This document shows, piece by piece, positions 11,504 through 22,505 of a stretch of 64,000 nucleotides of DNA. Each line of letters starts with the position of its first letter. Positions within the stretch are counted from its first letter, which is position 1. A program made the translations under genes and the position numbers. The notes beneath the pieces are model-generated. The model saw nothing but the letters and a program-made list of their open reading frames with translations. It searched no databases and was not told the DNA's origin. This DNA comes from Effrenium voratum (lineage: Eukaryota > Sar > Dinophyceae > Suessiales > Symbiodiniaceae): the NCBI GenBank assembly GCA_963377175.1, contig CAUJNA010003494.1, forward strand, positions 745,256 to 809,255, read 5' to 3'.

Positions 11504-11603
11504 TGGGTTTGTCTTTTTTGGAACCCTTTTTGGTTGGTTTTGAGAGGAAACCAACAAGAAGAACACCATGTTGAAGTGGCCCCCCAAAGAAAGACACACC
11601 CAA
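11504..11603 (+). mobile_element. Family I element, second of a close pair
   Basis: Tgggtttgtcttttttggaa ... aaagacacacccaaatg; same right-end flank (c/t-ga) as the preceding copy 100 bp away. Confidence 0.65.
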
Positions 11604-11722
11604 ATGCCGATTCAGAGGAATTGCAAAGGGAGCCAAAGGACGATCATTTTTCTGAAGGGTCCGGAGAATGGCTGTAGAAATCACTCATAACAATTAGATT
11701 GCTCCCTGGCATGTTTTCTTAC

Positions 11723-11876
11723 TTCAGTGTTCAATGGACCAAATCCATTTCGCACCACCTAAGAAACCCCGGAATGTTGATTCCCCTGTAAATTCCAACA
11801 AACAATGGTTCCACCAGGGTTTCTTAGGTGGTGCGAGGCTCGCGGCTTTGGCAACCATCCACGGTATGGCTATTGG
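11723..11876 (+). mobile_element. Family D element
   Basis: Ccatttcgcaccacctaag, core gattcccctgtaaattcc, right block cttaggtggtgcg, and an outer end ccatccacggta. Confidence 0.7.
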
Positions 11877-13771
11877 AACCACGGCCGAGCCGCTCACGGC
11901 GACCTCCCGTTTCGCACCAAAGTGGTCAACGTGCGACGCCCGGGTCGAAACACAACAAGACCTCAGGGTGTCAGAAGGCCAGCACCTTCCCTTGGCAGGG
12001 GCAGACATTTTTTTCGCTCTGCGGCATTTTTTTTGTTCCTGTTGTTCATGTCAATTGGGGCGAAAAATCAGGAGCTCGCCATGGTCCGACCTGGGGGTTT
12101 CCAAAACTCAGGGTTTGGCATTGTTGAATTTGCAGACTGGTGTAAGGGCCATGGGTTTCCGTAGGCCATTTGGTCGTTTATTCATGGTTCTCAGAGGGTG
12201 CTGGCCAGTCTAACTGTTTAACTCGATCGAGCCCAAAAGGCGCCCCTTGGCGCGGCATCTCATTTGAGCCTTTGTCAGGTTTGCTGTTTCGTTTTCAACT
12301 GAGCATTGATTGGGTGTAATTTGGGTGCACTTGGATTGTTCCTCATAGAGCGCTTGTGGGGCATACCAGAATGGGATGTGCAGGTTTTAGACAATAAGAT
12401 CTAGCAAAATCCATTCCAGATGGAGTCAGAACTGTAGGGCGGATTTCCCCAACAAGTGCAAGTGATTAGGCACCCCCTGACTTGTTTCAAGTTGACTTGC
12501 AGTATTCAAGAGCCCACCATATCCTTCCCTGCTTGACCAAGGCTCACTTGGCTGCGCACGTGTAAACGCTTGACACCCGTTTTGAAAAGGCAACTAAATG
12601 CAACGAGCTTTTGCGGGGGCAGTCTAACCTAGAGGGTCTAGGATGGCGTCGGTCGTTTAAGGGGTTACGGTCAAAGTAGAAGGTACTTGGACCCTGGGGG
12701 CGGGGTTTTCAAGAATCCTTGGCAAACGTCTTCAAAGTGGGAAGGGGCCAATGTTTGTGTCCGGAGGGTGAGATGGAACAGTTGGGTGCGTCTTTTTTAG
12801 GGGACCCTCCATGGTTTTCCTTTGGAATCCCCCTTTTAAGCCACAAAATGGGTACCCTCGAAAAAGGCACATGCAAATTGCCCAGATAGGTTTGTTTTGC
12901 CATGTCTGTGATACCATTTATTTTTTTGTTGAAATCAACCTTTTTGACATCACCAAGTCAAAAGGGATACTTTCCACAAGCAGTGATGAGCCAATTTGGG
13001 CGGTTGTCTCCCGACTCCCCGTACTGGGTATCACTTTGTCGCACCTTGACAGCGCCAATCTCGCTGTTGACACTGGATCACGTGCACGTTGCATGCCGGG
13101 GGGGGGGGGGGGGCGGGCGGGGTGGAGACCGCAGATATTCTGCAGTCTTAGCGATGCTGGTCATGTTGAAAGAGGCTGGCAGCTGTGAGACAAGGAATTT
13201 TTGCCCACTGTTACCCAGAGTCTATGCGTAGCTTTGATTCATTGGCATGTATTTGGGCAAATTTCGAAACGTTTTGCCCCACCCCCCCCCCCCAATTTTG
13301 TTGATATTGACCAAACAAATAAGCCATCGCAACATCATCATTGGAGTCACACAATCATGCCTGATGCATGGCTCAAGACTGCGCCTGACATTAGAGTTTG
13401 GCACTGGCCGACACCAGTCGCTGCTTTGTGACAGGCCTTCCCAATCCATATTGTCAGAAGGAATCAGACAGCCTGACGTGTGTGTGTGTGTGTGTTTGTT
13501 TTTGGGGGGACACCAAGTTTTTGGTGGTTGTTACGCGAAGCTGAAGGGAAACCCACCATCTTGGGGGGGGTTCCCCAAAGAAAGAGACGCTGTTGGCATG
13601 TCTTCCTTTGCCCATGTTCCAGCGTGCGCCTTTTTGTCAGAGCATCACCCCGGGTCCCGATGCGATCTGACTCCAAGCTCAGGCTTTGGGAAGGCTCCCA
13701 AGAGAGGGTCGGCGCCCAAATGCTATGCTTGCTAGCATGTTTAGTTTGCATTCTTCGGGGGGGTTGTCCAG
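11877..13771. other. Mostly non-coding
   Basis: A coding-like stretch at about 11922-12000 (C-D-A-R-V-E-T-Q-Q-D-L-R-V-S-E-G-Q) is a weak exon candidate. The rest holds one I element, a G14 run at 13100 and no other gene. Confidence 0.35.
12783..12873 (+). mobile_element. Family I element
   Basis: Tgggtgcgtcttttttagg ... atggttttcctttggaatc ... gggtaccctcgaaaaagg. Confidence 0.6.
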
Positions 13772-13909
13772 ATTTCTTTGCAACGAATCACACGTGCCGT
13801 ACCAGACTTGATCGGCCACTCCCCTGCCTTACCTCATGAACCGAAGATGGTCACGCCGCCCCGGCGGAATCTCAATGTCTCCGAGGCGCGAAGAGAATTT
13901 GCACCAGCA
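13772..13909 (+). CDS. Candidate exon, phase 0-0
   Basis: 138 bp (46 codons) between acceptor gttgtccag (ends 13771) and donor gtatga (13910). It reads I-S-L-Q-R-I-T-R-A-V-P-D-L-I-G-H-S-P-A-L, then P-R-R-N-L-N-V-S-E-A-R-R-E-F-A-P-A, with no stops or low complexity. One of the best exon candidates here; no family recognised. Confidence 0.5.
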
Positions 13910-15580
13910 GTATGAACACGGTTTCGGGGATAGTTGTTGGAAACAAGATGTATTCTCTACTCAGGCGGAGAAAGAGGGGATTTCTTCCCAAAGAAAAAGA
14001 GCACTGTCTTGTGAAAAAGCACGTTCCAAACTACGGGAGACGGGTATTTTTCCTGAGGAGTGGCAAAGTGGTCGGGGTCCGTTTGAAGACTTGGACCGCC
14101 CTGTCAGCTTGCGGGTCTTCAGAGTCTGCCTGTCGGAGGTTCTGGTAGGGGCATGTGAACGAAAGAGAGCGGCCGGGGATGGAACGAACAATGCTGCGCA
14201 TAAGCGTAGCAACATGTTGCAGGGATGTGATCCTAACCACCTTTGCCTATTTTTCGGTGTTTGTTTTTCCTGTTTAATAAAATGCGGCCGATCAAAATCG
14301 GTGTTTTTTTCTTGGGTTCATGCATGTTCAAAGTCCCGGTTGTTGCTGGGTGCTTAGGGAATGAGAACCTCTGCCCCTCCCAAAGTCCCGGTTGCCCTTG
14401 TTGTTCTGAGGGCATGAGAGAATACAGTCAGCCATGAATGGTTTCTTCGGTGGTTGGTTTCTCTAGGAGTTGAACCCAACCATTCTTTTCCCCCTCGTTC
14501 TGTTCTCAAAGCCGGATCCACTTCAACCTGGGTGTTTATGGAGGTTTTCCAGAAAGGATCCCTGGAAAGAGAGGAAATGGAAGGTACGCCTCGAGTTGCC
14601 CCTTGAGAATCAGAGTGGCCAGCATCACCTTGGGGCCAAGTTTATGGATTGATGGCATCGGATTTGCTGGACAAACTTATGGAACATTATGGAACAAGTC
14701 GACCGGGCTTCGGGGTGGTTCGTCCAAGTCCTGAAGATTCGCGAACGCCTCCCTGACTCAACCGTCCTTTTCAGCCACCCTTGAAACATATGGGAGGCCC
14801 CATTCAAAGATGAGCCACCCTTAGACCTTTCAACTTTTGGCCTTTGGGTTTTACGCCTGTCGCTCAACGTTCTAAGGGATCAACGAAGCCTTTGACCCCT
14901 TTCCGGGAGGCAGGGAAGCTGTGTGTGTGTGTGTGTGTTTTCTTTGGCCAACCTCAACACCAACCAGAACCACACCCCTGGCCTTTGGTTGAACTTCTGC
15001 AGCTTTTTCAGGCATGGGTTGGGCGAACCTCAAAAAGAAAGGTTGGTTTCTTTTTGGCTTCCCGTTGGACACAACCTTTAAACATGCCACAAAAGGACAC
15101 CCAAATCGAGAGCGGAATCCCACACATGTGCTGGGCTTTTGCTCAGTTTCCCTTCAACGGACAATACTTGCTGGTGCTCTGTAGGGAATGACCCAGAGTG
15201 TTGGGAATGAACCCAAGGATTCCTTTTGAGGAAACCGCAAAGGGATGGTTTGTGGGGGTTTTCGATTTCTCATTCCCTGCCTATCGAACCAGCCATAAGT
15301 CGTGTTGGGTTGAAAGAAGGGCTTCGTGTGCCCTGCAAGACCCTTGTCCTGAGTTTATGAACTTGAGCCACTTTTGGCTTTAGAGTTGCTTTTTTCTAGG
15401 GGTAACTTCCATGTCCATTCTTTCCAGGGATCCTTCTTTCTAGAAAACCACCAAAAGCCCTGTGGAAACGGATCCGGCTTTTGAAAAGGACGACGGCTGA
15501 AAAGAATGGACAAGGACTCAACCCCTAGATTTTTTTTCGGGGGCCATTCGCTCATTGGTTTTGAGGTGTTTCCTTGGTTT
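13910..15580. other. Ambiguous coding-like stretches
   Basis: Around 13950-14220 and 14650-14750 two or three + frames are open with plausible residues, e.g. L-L-D-K-L-M-E-H-Y-G-T-S-R-P-G. I could not choose a frame or splice sites. Confidence 0.3.
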
Positions 15581-15584
15581 GGAG

Positions 15585-15632
15585 GCCTACTGCGACTCCG
15601 TGGGCTGCAATGTGCCGCGCCTTGTTGCCACG
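15585..15632 (+). CDS. Candidate exon (may extend to a stop at 15698)
   Basis: Acceptor tttggag (ends 15584) and donor gtgcgc (15633) give 16 codons, A-Y-C-D-S-V-G-C-N-V-P-R-L-V-A-T. The same frame stays open (R-L-S-L-L-R-M-G-W-S-A-R-A-P-A) to TGA 15696-15698, so a terminal exon is the alternative. Confidence 0.38.
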
Positions 15633-15734
15633 GTGCGCCTCTCGCTGCTGCGGATGGGGTGGTCAGCCCGGGCCCCGGCGCAGCGGCGCAGCGTTTGACG
15701 GTGGGTGTGTTGGTCGGCCGGGCAAAGGCCGAGT

Positions 15735-15827
15735 CTCACTCCCTGAGTTCATGGACTTTAAACACTTTTGCGGACCATGTTAGTGGCAAACAACAAGCTT
15801 GGTGTTTGTGTTTCACTCAGGAAGTGG
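15735..15827 (+). mobile_element. Family E inverted-repeat element
   Basis: Ctcactccctgagttcatgg at left and cactcaggaagtg at right, 93 bp, with atggactttaaac / gtggcaaac interior landmarks shared by other copies. Confidence 0.7.
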
Positions 15828-16168
15828 GCAGTTCAGTGGCAGTATTTTTCACTTGGGCTCGCTTCTTTTGAAAGGAGCGGGGCTATAGCAAAACACGGCG
15901 CCGGTTTGCTTTGGACGGGATACCACTTGGGTTTGACAGTGGCATTTATTTGGTGATTCCAGCCTTCAAATCCCTTTTTGCTTGAAGGGTTCTGCCAGGG
16001 TCACTGGGCAACTAGGCTTAGCTACGGCACCCTGTGCCACTTACCTTTGTCGAAAAACCAACTTCGGCCTGATGCAAGAACGTTTGGCCCTTCCCATTTG
16101 GTTCTGGAGAACTGCAAAAGCAGTACGCTTAGACACGGATGCCATCCTTTTCAGCCATGGAAGAATAA

Positions 16169-16674
16169 TCATGCCATCGTTTGTTGAACAAGCTTTTCAA
16201 TGGGCACCCAAATGTCACTTGGGGTGCAGGTGCCGCTATTGGCAACATCGCTCTCCCCTGTCATCGCCGCGCTGAGCTGTCGCTCGACTTGATCAAGGCC
16301 TTGAACACCCTTCCCAGGCAACCCATCAGAAGGCTTGTGAGCCGCATGGACATGCCGCAGGATATGATGGTCACGTCGATCAACTCACTGGGATGTCCTT
16401 TTCAGACGTTTGCAGGCCTCGGAACCAGTTTTCGTTTGGTGCTCCGATACGCAGCACGACGGGCGTCCCTGAGGGCGACCCCCTTAGCGTGACGGCCATG
16501 TTTGCCTTTGCATCTTGTACGTGAACACTTGAAGTTGATGGAGTGAAAGCGACGGCCTACGTCGACAATTGGAGCTTTGTTTCAATTTGTTTCCGCATCG
16601 ACTGGATCCGTGGAACAAGCTTGCAAACTTACGTACTGTACGTGTTCACTGCAAGCTTAGAAGCTTTTTTATGA
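16169..16674 (+). pseudogene. Degenerate non-LTR retrotransposon reverse transcriptase
   Basis: Three overlapping frames give consecutive reverse transcriptase blocks. From 16169 the frame reads L-S-L-D-L-I-K-A-L-N-T-L-P-R-Q-P (motif A, D-x-x-K-A-F-N type). After a shift near 16435 it reads F-G-A-P-I-R-S-T-T-G-V-P-E-G-D-P-L-S (motif B). After another shift near 16525 it reads T-A-Y-V-D-N-W-S, the catalytic Y-x-D-D region in its Y-V-D-N form. The frame ends at TGA 16672-16674. Both ends are missing (no endonuclease, thumb or RNase H part), so it is a dead fragment. The V-P-E-G-D-P-L-S and Y-V-D-N-W wording resembles reverse transcriptases I associate with dinoflagellate genomes. Confidence 0.7.
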
Positions 16675-16888
16675 AGCTTTCCCATGCTTTTTACTAGCAG
16701 CTGGGCGCACTCAGTTTTCTGGTTACTCGGTGTTCCTTCTAGTGTGTTGTTCTGCGCGGATTGGATTCCAGCGTGCTGTTTTTGAAGTGGAATGGGCATG
16801 ACAAGTTAATGTGGTTAGTTTAGTAGCGGCAAACATGCACTTGGGCGAATTGGTTAGTCCAAGCAGGACTACTACAAAACAATCACAA

Positions 16889-16978
16889 ATGGTGTCTTCT
16901 TTTGAGGGTACCTTTTGTTGGGCGGGGGTTTAAAGCACAACCAGCAGGACAACCGTTGCGCCGTTTTGGACACACCCA
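16889..16978 (+). mobile_element. Family I element
   Basis: Atggtgtcttcttttgaggg ... gccgttttggacacaccca. Confidence 0.55.
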
Positions 16979-17781
16979 TATTGAATCCTAAAGAGACGGG
17001 GGGTGTCTCGTGAAGCTTATTTCTGAACTATGTTTCCCAATCTTGGGGTTCCTTTATGTTTGCCTTTTTGGGCTTCCTTTATTTTGTCCTTTCAACCAGC
17101 AGAAAGTGACAAACTGTTTGCAGGGGGTCTATAGTCTGGTCAAGCCCGTTTTGGACTTGGGATGTTAATTTCGGATTGAACGAAACTTGAGGTTCATTTG
17201 GGGAAACCTCATTCAAAATGATGGACCCCATGTTTGTTGGTGGTCAAAAGGAAACCCATATTTAGGCCCCATGTTGAGATACCTCCATGTTTGGATGCTT
17301 AGGCCGGAAATAATCGAAGAAATCCTTGAAATTCCAAAGAACCACTCAAAGGCAGGGAACATTGGGGAGGTAGGGGGTGGTAAGTTTCCTGTTAAGTTGC
17401 CGCATGCTATGATCAAAACCAAGTCACGACCTTGTCCTTTTAACTATCCCAATCGTGGCTTCCAACTGGTACAGGATCTGTTCCCCATAGCTAAAAAGTT
17501 TGATTTTTCTCGCCGAGAACCGAAAGGACTTTCCTGCCAGTCTGATGAACATTGGTTTGAACCGGAAACCATGGGACGACCCATTTGGTGCTTTCTGGCT
17601 GTTTTACATGTTTGGACTTTATCGTTTTGGGAAACCGTGGAATTTCCGTTGGACCCACAACAAGTTAGACTTTTTGCAGAAAATTCAACCGCAACCAAGT
17701 GATCACTTTCTTCTTCTGTTTTGGCTCTTTCATTTTGGTGTGGACCAAGTGATCATTTTCTCTCTAGCCTTGGACCCCATT

Positions 17782-17902
17782 TGGCTGTGGTTGTCAAAAC
17801 CAATGGCACCATTTTGGGGGATTTGTGCACCACCCATTTTAGGCATTATTTTAGTTGGGATTGGGATGTTCACGGGGGGCACGGGATTTTGACCCATGGC
17901 CA
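17782..17902 (+). mobile_element. Family C inverted-repeat element
   Basis: Starts tggctgtggttgtcaaaacc and ends ttttgacccatggcca; conserved core caccacccattttagg. Flanking dinucleotides tt/tt. Confidence 0.75.
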
Positions 17903-17973
17903 TTTTGGTGTTCCCCCCACTTTGAGCACCCCACCCTCGTCGCGCTGCGTCGCGCGCCGCGTCCGGCCACGAG

Positions 17974-18086
17974 TCCTCCGCCCGCGGCGTCTCCGCCGCG
18001 CCGCTGGCGCCCACGTGGCTGGGGCGGCGGCTGCAGCGCCGGAAATGGCGCTGCAACCCAGCGGCGGAGGAGACGCGGAGGGCAGG
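17974..18086 (+). CDS. Candidate exon, very GC-rich
   Basis: AG at 17972-17973 and donor gtgaag (18087) bracket 113 bp open in two + frames. One reads A-P-L-A-P-T-W-L-G-R-R-L-Q-R-R-K-W-R; the other ends E-M-A-L-Q-P-S-G-G-G-D-A-E-G-R. It sits about 70 bases after the C-type element at 17782-17902. Confidence 0.33.
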
Positions 18087-18528
18087 GTGAAGGGAGGGTG
18101 GGGGGAACTCACACACACACACACATCTTTAGGGAGCATAGGCAGCATAGGTGTGTTTTTGATCGTTTGGTTGAGATTAGACGGATTTCGCTGGATTGGA
18201 TGGGTTTATGCCCGGCCAAGCATGCCAGGGAGACACCCCTCACACACCAACACACTGGGTTCCTTAAAGTGGTCTGGAGTTTGAGCGCTTGATTTCAGGT
18301 GATTTTTCTGAATCCACAATTTGGAATGGTTCTCATACGTTTTGTTTTTGGTTTTTACACATATATACATATATATATATATATATTCGTATTTGTTTGT
18401 TTTTTCATTTGGGGGGGCGGTGGGTGGGAAGTCCCGTTTCTCCTTTGCTCACAAGTCCCTTGGGCCAGAGATCGGGGAAAAAATCTGAGGCTCAAGCCAC
18501 ACCTCCGGTTTGGCGTTTTATCCTTATT

Positions 18529-18624
18529 TGGCCATGGGGCATACGCTGTGGATCCATTTTGGGGATGAACATCCATTTGCCACCTATGTTGATCACCAGG
18601 GTACAGGGTTTTGACCCACAGCCA
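18529..18624 (+). mobile_element. Family C element, short variant
   Basis: Termini tggccatggggc and ttttgacccacagcca, diverged interior, flanks tt/tt. Confidence 0.55.
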
Positions 18625-18726
18625 TTTGGTGGCTTGGGGAATTGAACCCCTGGTTCTTGTGGGGGGTAAATGGGTAGCTGCCCCCTGACCACGGAATCAT
18701 CAATCCAAACCACGAATGAGTGATAG

Positions 18727-18944
18727 TTTCCGGCCGCTTGGCATGCCCTCCACCTTCGAGCGTGCCCTTCATGGGGTCATTGCGGCCAATGCGTCAAGAC
18801 CGTTGCACCCTTTCCGCACCCTGCCCAAACTCAATGCCTTCTGACCACGTAGGCCACACCTGTTTGTTGGATTCTGCTGAGGCTATCATGAGGCTGCAAC
18901 TGCAAATCTGGACGGTGCTAAAGGCAATGGACGCCTGGAACTAG
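18727..18944 (+). pseudogene. Two-frame coding remnant beside the translocase fragment
   Basis: After an AG at 18726 the frame reads G-M-P-S-T-F-E-R-A-L-H-G-V-I-A-A-N to TGA 18842. Shifting frame there gives D-H-V-G-H-T-C-L-L-D-S-A-E-A-I-M-R and Q-I-W-T-V-L-K-A-M-D-A-W-N to TAG 18942. It could be two parts of one broken gene. No family recognised. Confidence 0.3.
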
Positions 18945-18984
18945 GGAAGCTGAACCAACGATCGCTGGGAACAACTTGAGCGCG

Positions 18985-19394
18985 AGAACACGTTCTTGCA
19001 GTCGCCTCATGGTCTGCTTGTCTGACCACATGTTTGTCATAGTTATAGTAGTCATACTATCTCTCCAGACGGGAATAACATATTGTTGCACTATTAAGTA
19101 TCCACCTGCAAACATAACAGCAAAGTTCCCAAATAATCCAAACATAGGATATAGTCTTCTTGCATCCTTTGAATGCGTATATTGATTTGCTACTTGCCAA
19201 AACAACACAGACACACCAACACTTCCCCATGTTTCAGACAATGTATAAAATATAGAAAAAGACCAATTCCCTATCAGTGGAATAAAGTTGCTAAACCATT
19301 TGTATTTGTTAGAAACCGTCAAAATCCATTCTTCAGAAGCGACTCTGCGCTTGTTTGGCCCGACATGTTGAACATAAAAGCGCCCCTCAAACTT
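18985..19394 (-). pseudogene. Fragment of ADP/ATP (nucleotide) translocase, NTT/Tlc family
   Basis: The - strand frame is open from the TAG at 19395-19397 down to a stop at 18918. It reads N-W-S-F-S-I-F-Y-T-L-S-E-T-W-G-S, then L-F-W-Q-V-A-N-Q-Y, then R-R-L-Y-P-M-F-G-L-F-G-N. This matches the central membrane region of plastid- and parasite-type ATP:ADP antiporters (F-Y-x3-E-x-W-G-S, L-F-W-x-x-A-N, F-Y-P-L-F-G). Those exchangers have about 500 residues and some 12 helices; only about 130 residues, roughly two helices, are present. No ATG starts the frame. Codons are AT-rich with AGA arginines until about 19010, then host-like. It may be one exon of a split gene or an inserted relic; no other transporter part was found nearby. 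Family assignment is firm; functional status is not. Confidence 0.75.
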
Positions 19395-19606
19395 CTAGGG
19401 TTCGCACGGTGGTGTTGTGATTTGGCTCCAAAGGGCTTGGGCAAACCTGGGGGGGTGGAGTCGCAAACAAATCGAGTTTGACCTTGCAAGACAAGGGAAC
19501 GAATCCTCGAATTGAACCCCTATCAGCGCTATTCACCCAGCGCGGAGCCGCCCCTTTTGGGGGGGCGGTGATGGTCGTCCGTGGCACACTTTCACTGACT
19601 TGGCAC

Positions 19607-19657
19607 TTCCAACATGGGGTCGCCGATTGGATCGCCTCGTAGCGCCACAATGGCTTC
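19607..19657 (-). CDS. Weak candidate exon on - strand
   Basis: On the - strand 17 codons read E-A-I-V-A-L-R-G-D-P-I-G-D-P-M-L-E between an AG (gaccgag) and a donor gtgcca. It lies upstream, in - orientation, of the translocase fragment but does not look like that family. A short open stretch like this can occur by chance. Confidence 0.22.
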
Positions 19658-20126
19658 CTCGGTCCCAAATTTGTCTCTTTGAAAGGCAGTTTCAACATCA
19701 CTTGAACCAATCAGCTGCTGGTAGGGTGATTTTTAAAGGGGACATATAGAGAGCCCTGTTTCTGGAGTGCTTCTTGAGGCAAAACAGGAAGCAATTGCCA
19801 GTTTTGAGAGCCTCCTGTTTGGAGACTTGCAGATTTGAACCCTGCAACTGGGTAGGCTTGCTTGGGCTACAAATGCCTTCGCCAACCAAGGGTAGTGTCC
19901 ATGTCATCCATGTTGCCGGTAAACTCCACTTCCCTGTTTGCTGACAGACAGCTTTCATACTTTGAGGAGGTCAGCTTTGTGTCTCCAAAACGGGCCAGAG
20001 ACCAACAGGAAAGCCACATGTTCTGTGTTTTTTTGGCGGGGGGTGCGGGGGGGGTCCCTAGCAAAAGGGGGGAGGGGGCGGGCGGGGTTCTCCTAGCAAA
20101 AAAAACACACCCGCACAAAACATAAG

Positions 20127-20220
20127 AAAGGAAAATACGGATGCCTTGAGGAGCTGTTCATCGATCGGGATCTGCTCTCCGAGGAGATGCTGACACAGCT
20201 GGGGGCTCAAAACCCAAGAG
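20127..20220 (+). CDS. Candidate exon
   Basis: After AG at 20125-20126 the frame reads C-L-E-E-L-F-I-D-R-D-L-L-S-E-E-M-L-T-Q-L, an amphipathic acidic helix. The 3' border is unclear: no clean GT is present, and a GC donor near 20221 is possible. Confidence 0.38.
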
Positions 20221-20595
20221 GCATCGTTTTGTTTTTTGTTTTCTTTTGGCGGGGGGGAACCCTTTTTGGCAGGGAAACCAACAGCAAAACCACTTTATGT
20301 TGGGTCCAACTCAAGAACGACACTCACATACTACATAGAAGTGCACTGATGTCCTCTTGGAAAACTGACCTTCTTTTGGACAGGGCTTCTGTTTACTTCC
20401 GTGATAGTGGGTGGAAGGTGAAACAAGTCATCAACATGCTCGGCTGAACCACAGGGGTCAATTTTATGAGCGAAACACGTCAAGTCACGTTTGTGCGGCG
20501 CAACATGCAACAATCCCTCGTGAAGGGACTTAGTAGAGCTGGTAGCCATCTCCTTCAAGGCAAAACAACGCCGGCCGCACTCCTGCGGAGATGAG

Positions 20596-20682
20596 ATGCA
20601 CGCAAGATCAACAAGCTCACCGGCCGGGGCGGAGAAAATCAAGCCATTCCAGGCCCTGACTTTGTATGGACAAGATCATGAA
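20596..20682 (+). CDS. Candidate exon, phase 0-0
   Basis: 87 bp, 29 codons, between acceptor gagatgag (ends 20595) and donor gttagg (20683). It reads M-H-A-R-S-T-S-S-P-A-G-A-E-K-I-K-P-F-Q-A, then L-T-L-Y-G-Q-D-H-E. No domain recognised. Confidence 0.45.
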
Positions 20683-21516
20683 GTTAGGATTAATGAAGCC
20701 CCATGAATTGCGGAATACAACACGAAGGGGCTGAAGGATTGACTTGATTTGCCCATGGTGACTTATACAATTTTGGTTTTATGATTTTCCCCCTCCCAAC
20801 CGCCCCGTCCAGTTCTTTGCCTTTAACAAAATACCAGCAATCACCGCAGTTTGGGGCACCCACAGTCGTTTGGTTCATGCCACCTAAGCCCCCTCAAAGA
20901 TATTTTGAGGAGCAAGCGAAGGGCTTTCTTTTTTGAGGGGAGAACGGGTGTCATACTCTATAGATATGCCTTGCTAATGCGTTGTGTTCTTTCAGTTTCG
21001 TTTCAATCCATCCGTGGGTTTGCCATTCTGAGACTGATCCATTCTGCTTGGAGTGTTTGCTTGCTTGCCATGCATTCCGCAAGTTTTCTAACGCTAGCTT
21101 AAGGCAGTCGAACTAGCCTGGCCAAAGCCTTGCCAGTTCCAAGTGAGACTCGGTCGCTTGGTACCGGACCGAAAGAGGTGGGCCTATGCCAGACACTGCA
21201 GGTTTTACGGAGTTTCCAAGGGACCCCAAGACCCGAAACCGCAAATTCCGGGCTCTGTGGGGCAACTCGATTGTTTTTGACTGACATGCAACATGTCCAG
21301 CTGTTTTGCCATCAGCCTTTTTGTTAACCCCACATTGCCAACATTGCCACTCAAAGTTCAGGGCAGTCCCCTGACAACCACAAGAGCTTGAGGATCTCAG
21401 TAGGCAACCTACATCTACAGGAGGTTACCGATGGATTGAGGATTGTCCTTTTCAGTTATGACGCCGGATGGTTGTTTCAACTGATTTACAGGAGGGCACG
21501 GTCGTGATACTCCCAG

Positions 21517-21589
21517 GGCCGCCGAGCCTTTGCGCCGCATCACCTACAACACCTGGGATCGAGGCCGGGTTCGACGCGAGGCGCATCGC
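21517..21589 (+). CDS. Candidate exon
   Basis: Acceptor actcccag (ends 21516) and donor gtgacc (21590, as after 8615) bracket A-A-E-P-L-R-R-I-T-Y-N-T-W-D-R-G-R-V-R-R. Arg-rich. A second frame is also open. Confidence 0.4.
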
Positions 21590-21633
21590 GTGACCGGGGT
21601 TACTTGAAGGCTACTTGATGGGTTTTCTTGTTG

Positions 21634-21657
21634 CGTGTGTGTGTGTGTGTGTGTGTG
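21634..21657 (+). repeat. (GT)n microsatellite
   Basis: About 12 units. Similar short CA/GT runs occur near 1355, 13478, 14921, 18108, 22366, 22891 and 26579, TA runs near 1329, 18361 and 44216, and a GA run near 29714. Confidence 0.95.
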
Positions 21658-22104
21658 CTGTTTTAGGGTTTTCGTTTCGGGGGGTTGGTTAAAAGGGACA
21701 CGAAAGGGAAACCACCCATGGGGTTCCACGTTCTCCTATAGTCACAATCTAGGTACAGGAAGATCCGAGTGTATGCTGCGTACGCTTGGTAGGTTTACGG
21801 TTTCCGCACATTTCAGTGGAATAGGATAACTTACCAAACTGAGATGCCACATTTCAGTCGTCAGCCCCCAAAAAGGGCTGCAACTGGGGGAAGGAGGAAA
21901 CCAAACACCCCTTTCCCCCCCGTACAGGTTTATAGAACCTTCTTAGTTCGGGTTCGTAGGCTGATCACATTTCGGAGAGAGGTTCTAAGATTTCTCCTTT
22001 GGTGGGCTATGGTGTCAGAATGCTGGGCCCAGAATGGCTGGGCTGTTTCTTGGGGATATCAAAGTTAGAGTTTCTGGGCCCTGGTTGGTAGTTTCCCTTG
22101 AACT

Positions 22105-22236
22105 TACCTTGGGGATGGACGAAATCCATTTCGCACCGTCCAAAAACTCTAGTTTCTGATTATTCCCCGGCAAATATCAACAACATGGCTTCAACCATGA
22201 TTTCGAAAGTGATGTAGGATGTTGCCATCCACGGTA
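22105..22236 (+). mobile_element. Family D element
   Basis: Ggatggacgaaatccatttc at left and ccatccacggta at right; the right inner block is decayed. TA at both ends. Confidence 0.65.
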
Positions 22237-22237
22237 C

Positions 22238-22372
22238 TTTAAGATAGACTAAATATGAAGCATCATCTGACATGATCTGATGAAACAATTGGAGTACCCG
22301 CACTGTGGGCCAAGTTTTCCGTCGAACCCCATCCGGTGGTGAGAAAATGGAGTCATGATACTCACACACACA
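22238..22372 (+). repeat. Repeat L, copy 1
   Basis: Ttaagatagactaaatatga, gcactgtgggccaagttt and ccggtgg are shared with 23888-23990. Begins where the D element 22105-22236 ends. Confidence 0.55.
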
Positions 22373-22382
22373 CACACTTGCA

Positions 22383-22505
22383 TGTTCGGGCAAGTTAGTA
22401 AGTGGTTAGTCACTTGGGTTATAACCTCCTAACAACAAGGGTTACCCTCACTTAAGGCGTGGGTTATAACCTGGGTTACGAACAACTTACCAACTTGGCC
22501 GAACA
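22383..22505 (+). mobile_element. Family H inverted-repeat element (best copy)
   Basis: Tgttcgggcaagttagtaag and (right) caacttaccaacttggccgaaca region form inverted ends of about 35 bp including gggttataacc; 123 bp. Confidence 0.7.

Noticed and set aside
17876..17912. Possible trans-spliced leader relic (ggccattttgg near 17897)
   Set aside because: The match is part of the C element end; the remaining leader bases are absent.
18620..18700. Antisense ggggttcaattcccc followed by CCA, tRNA-like
   Set aside because: No 5' acceptor match, and the sequence overlaps a C-type element end and a string repeated near 33040.
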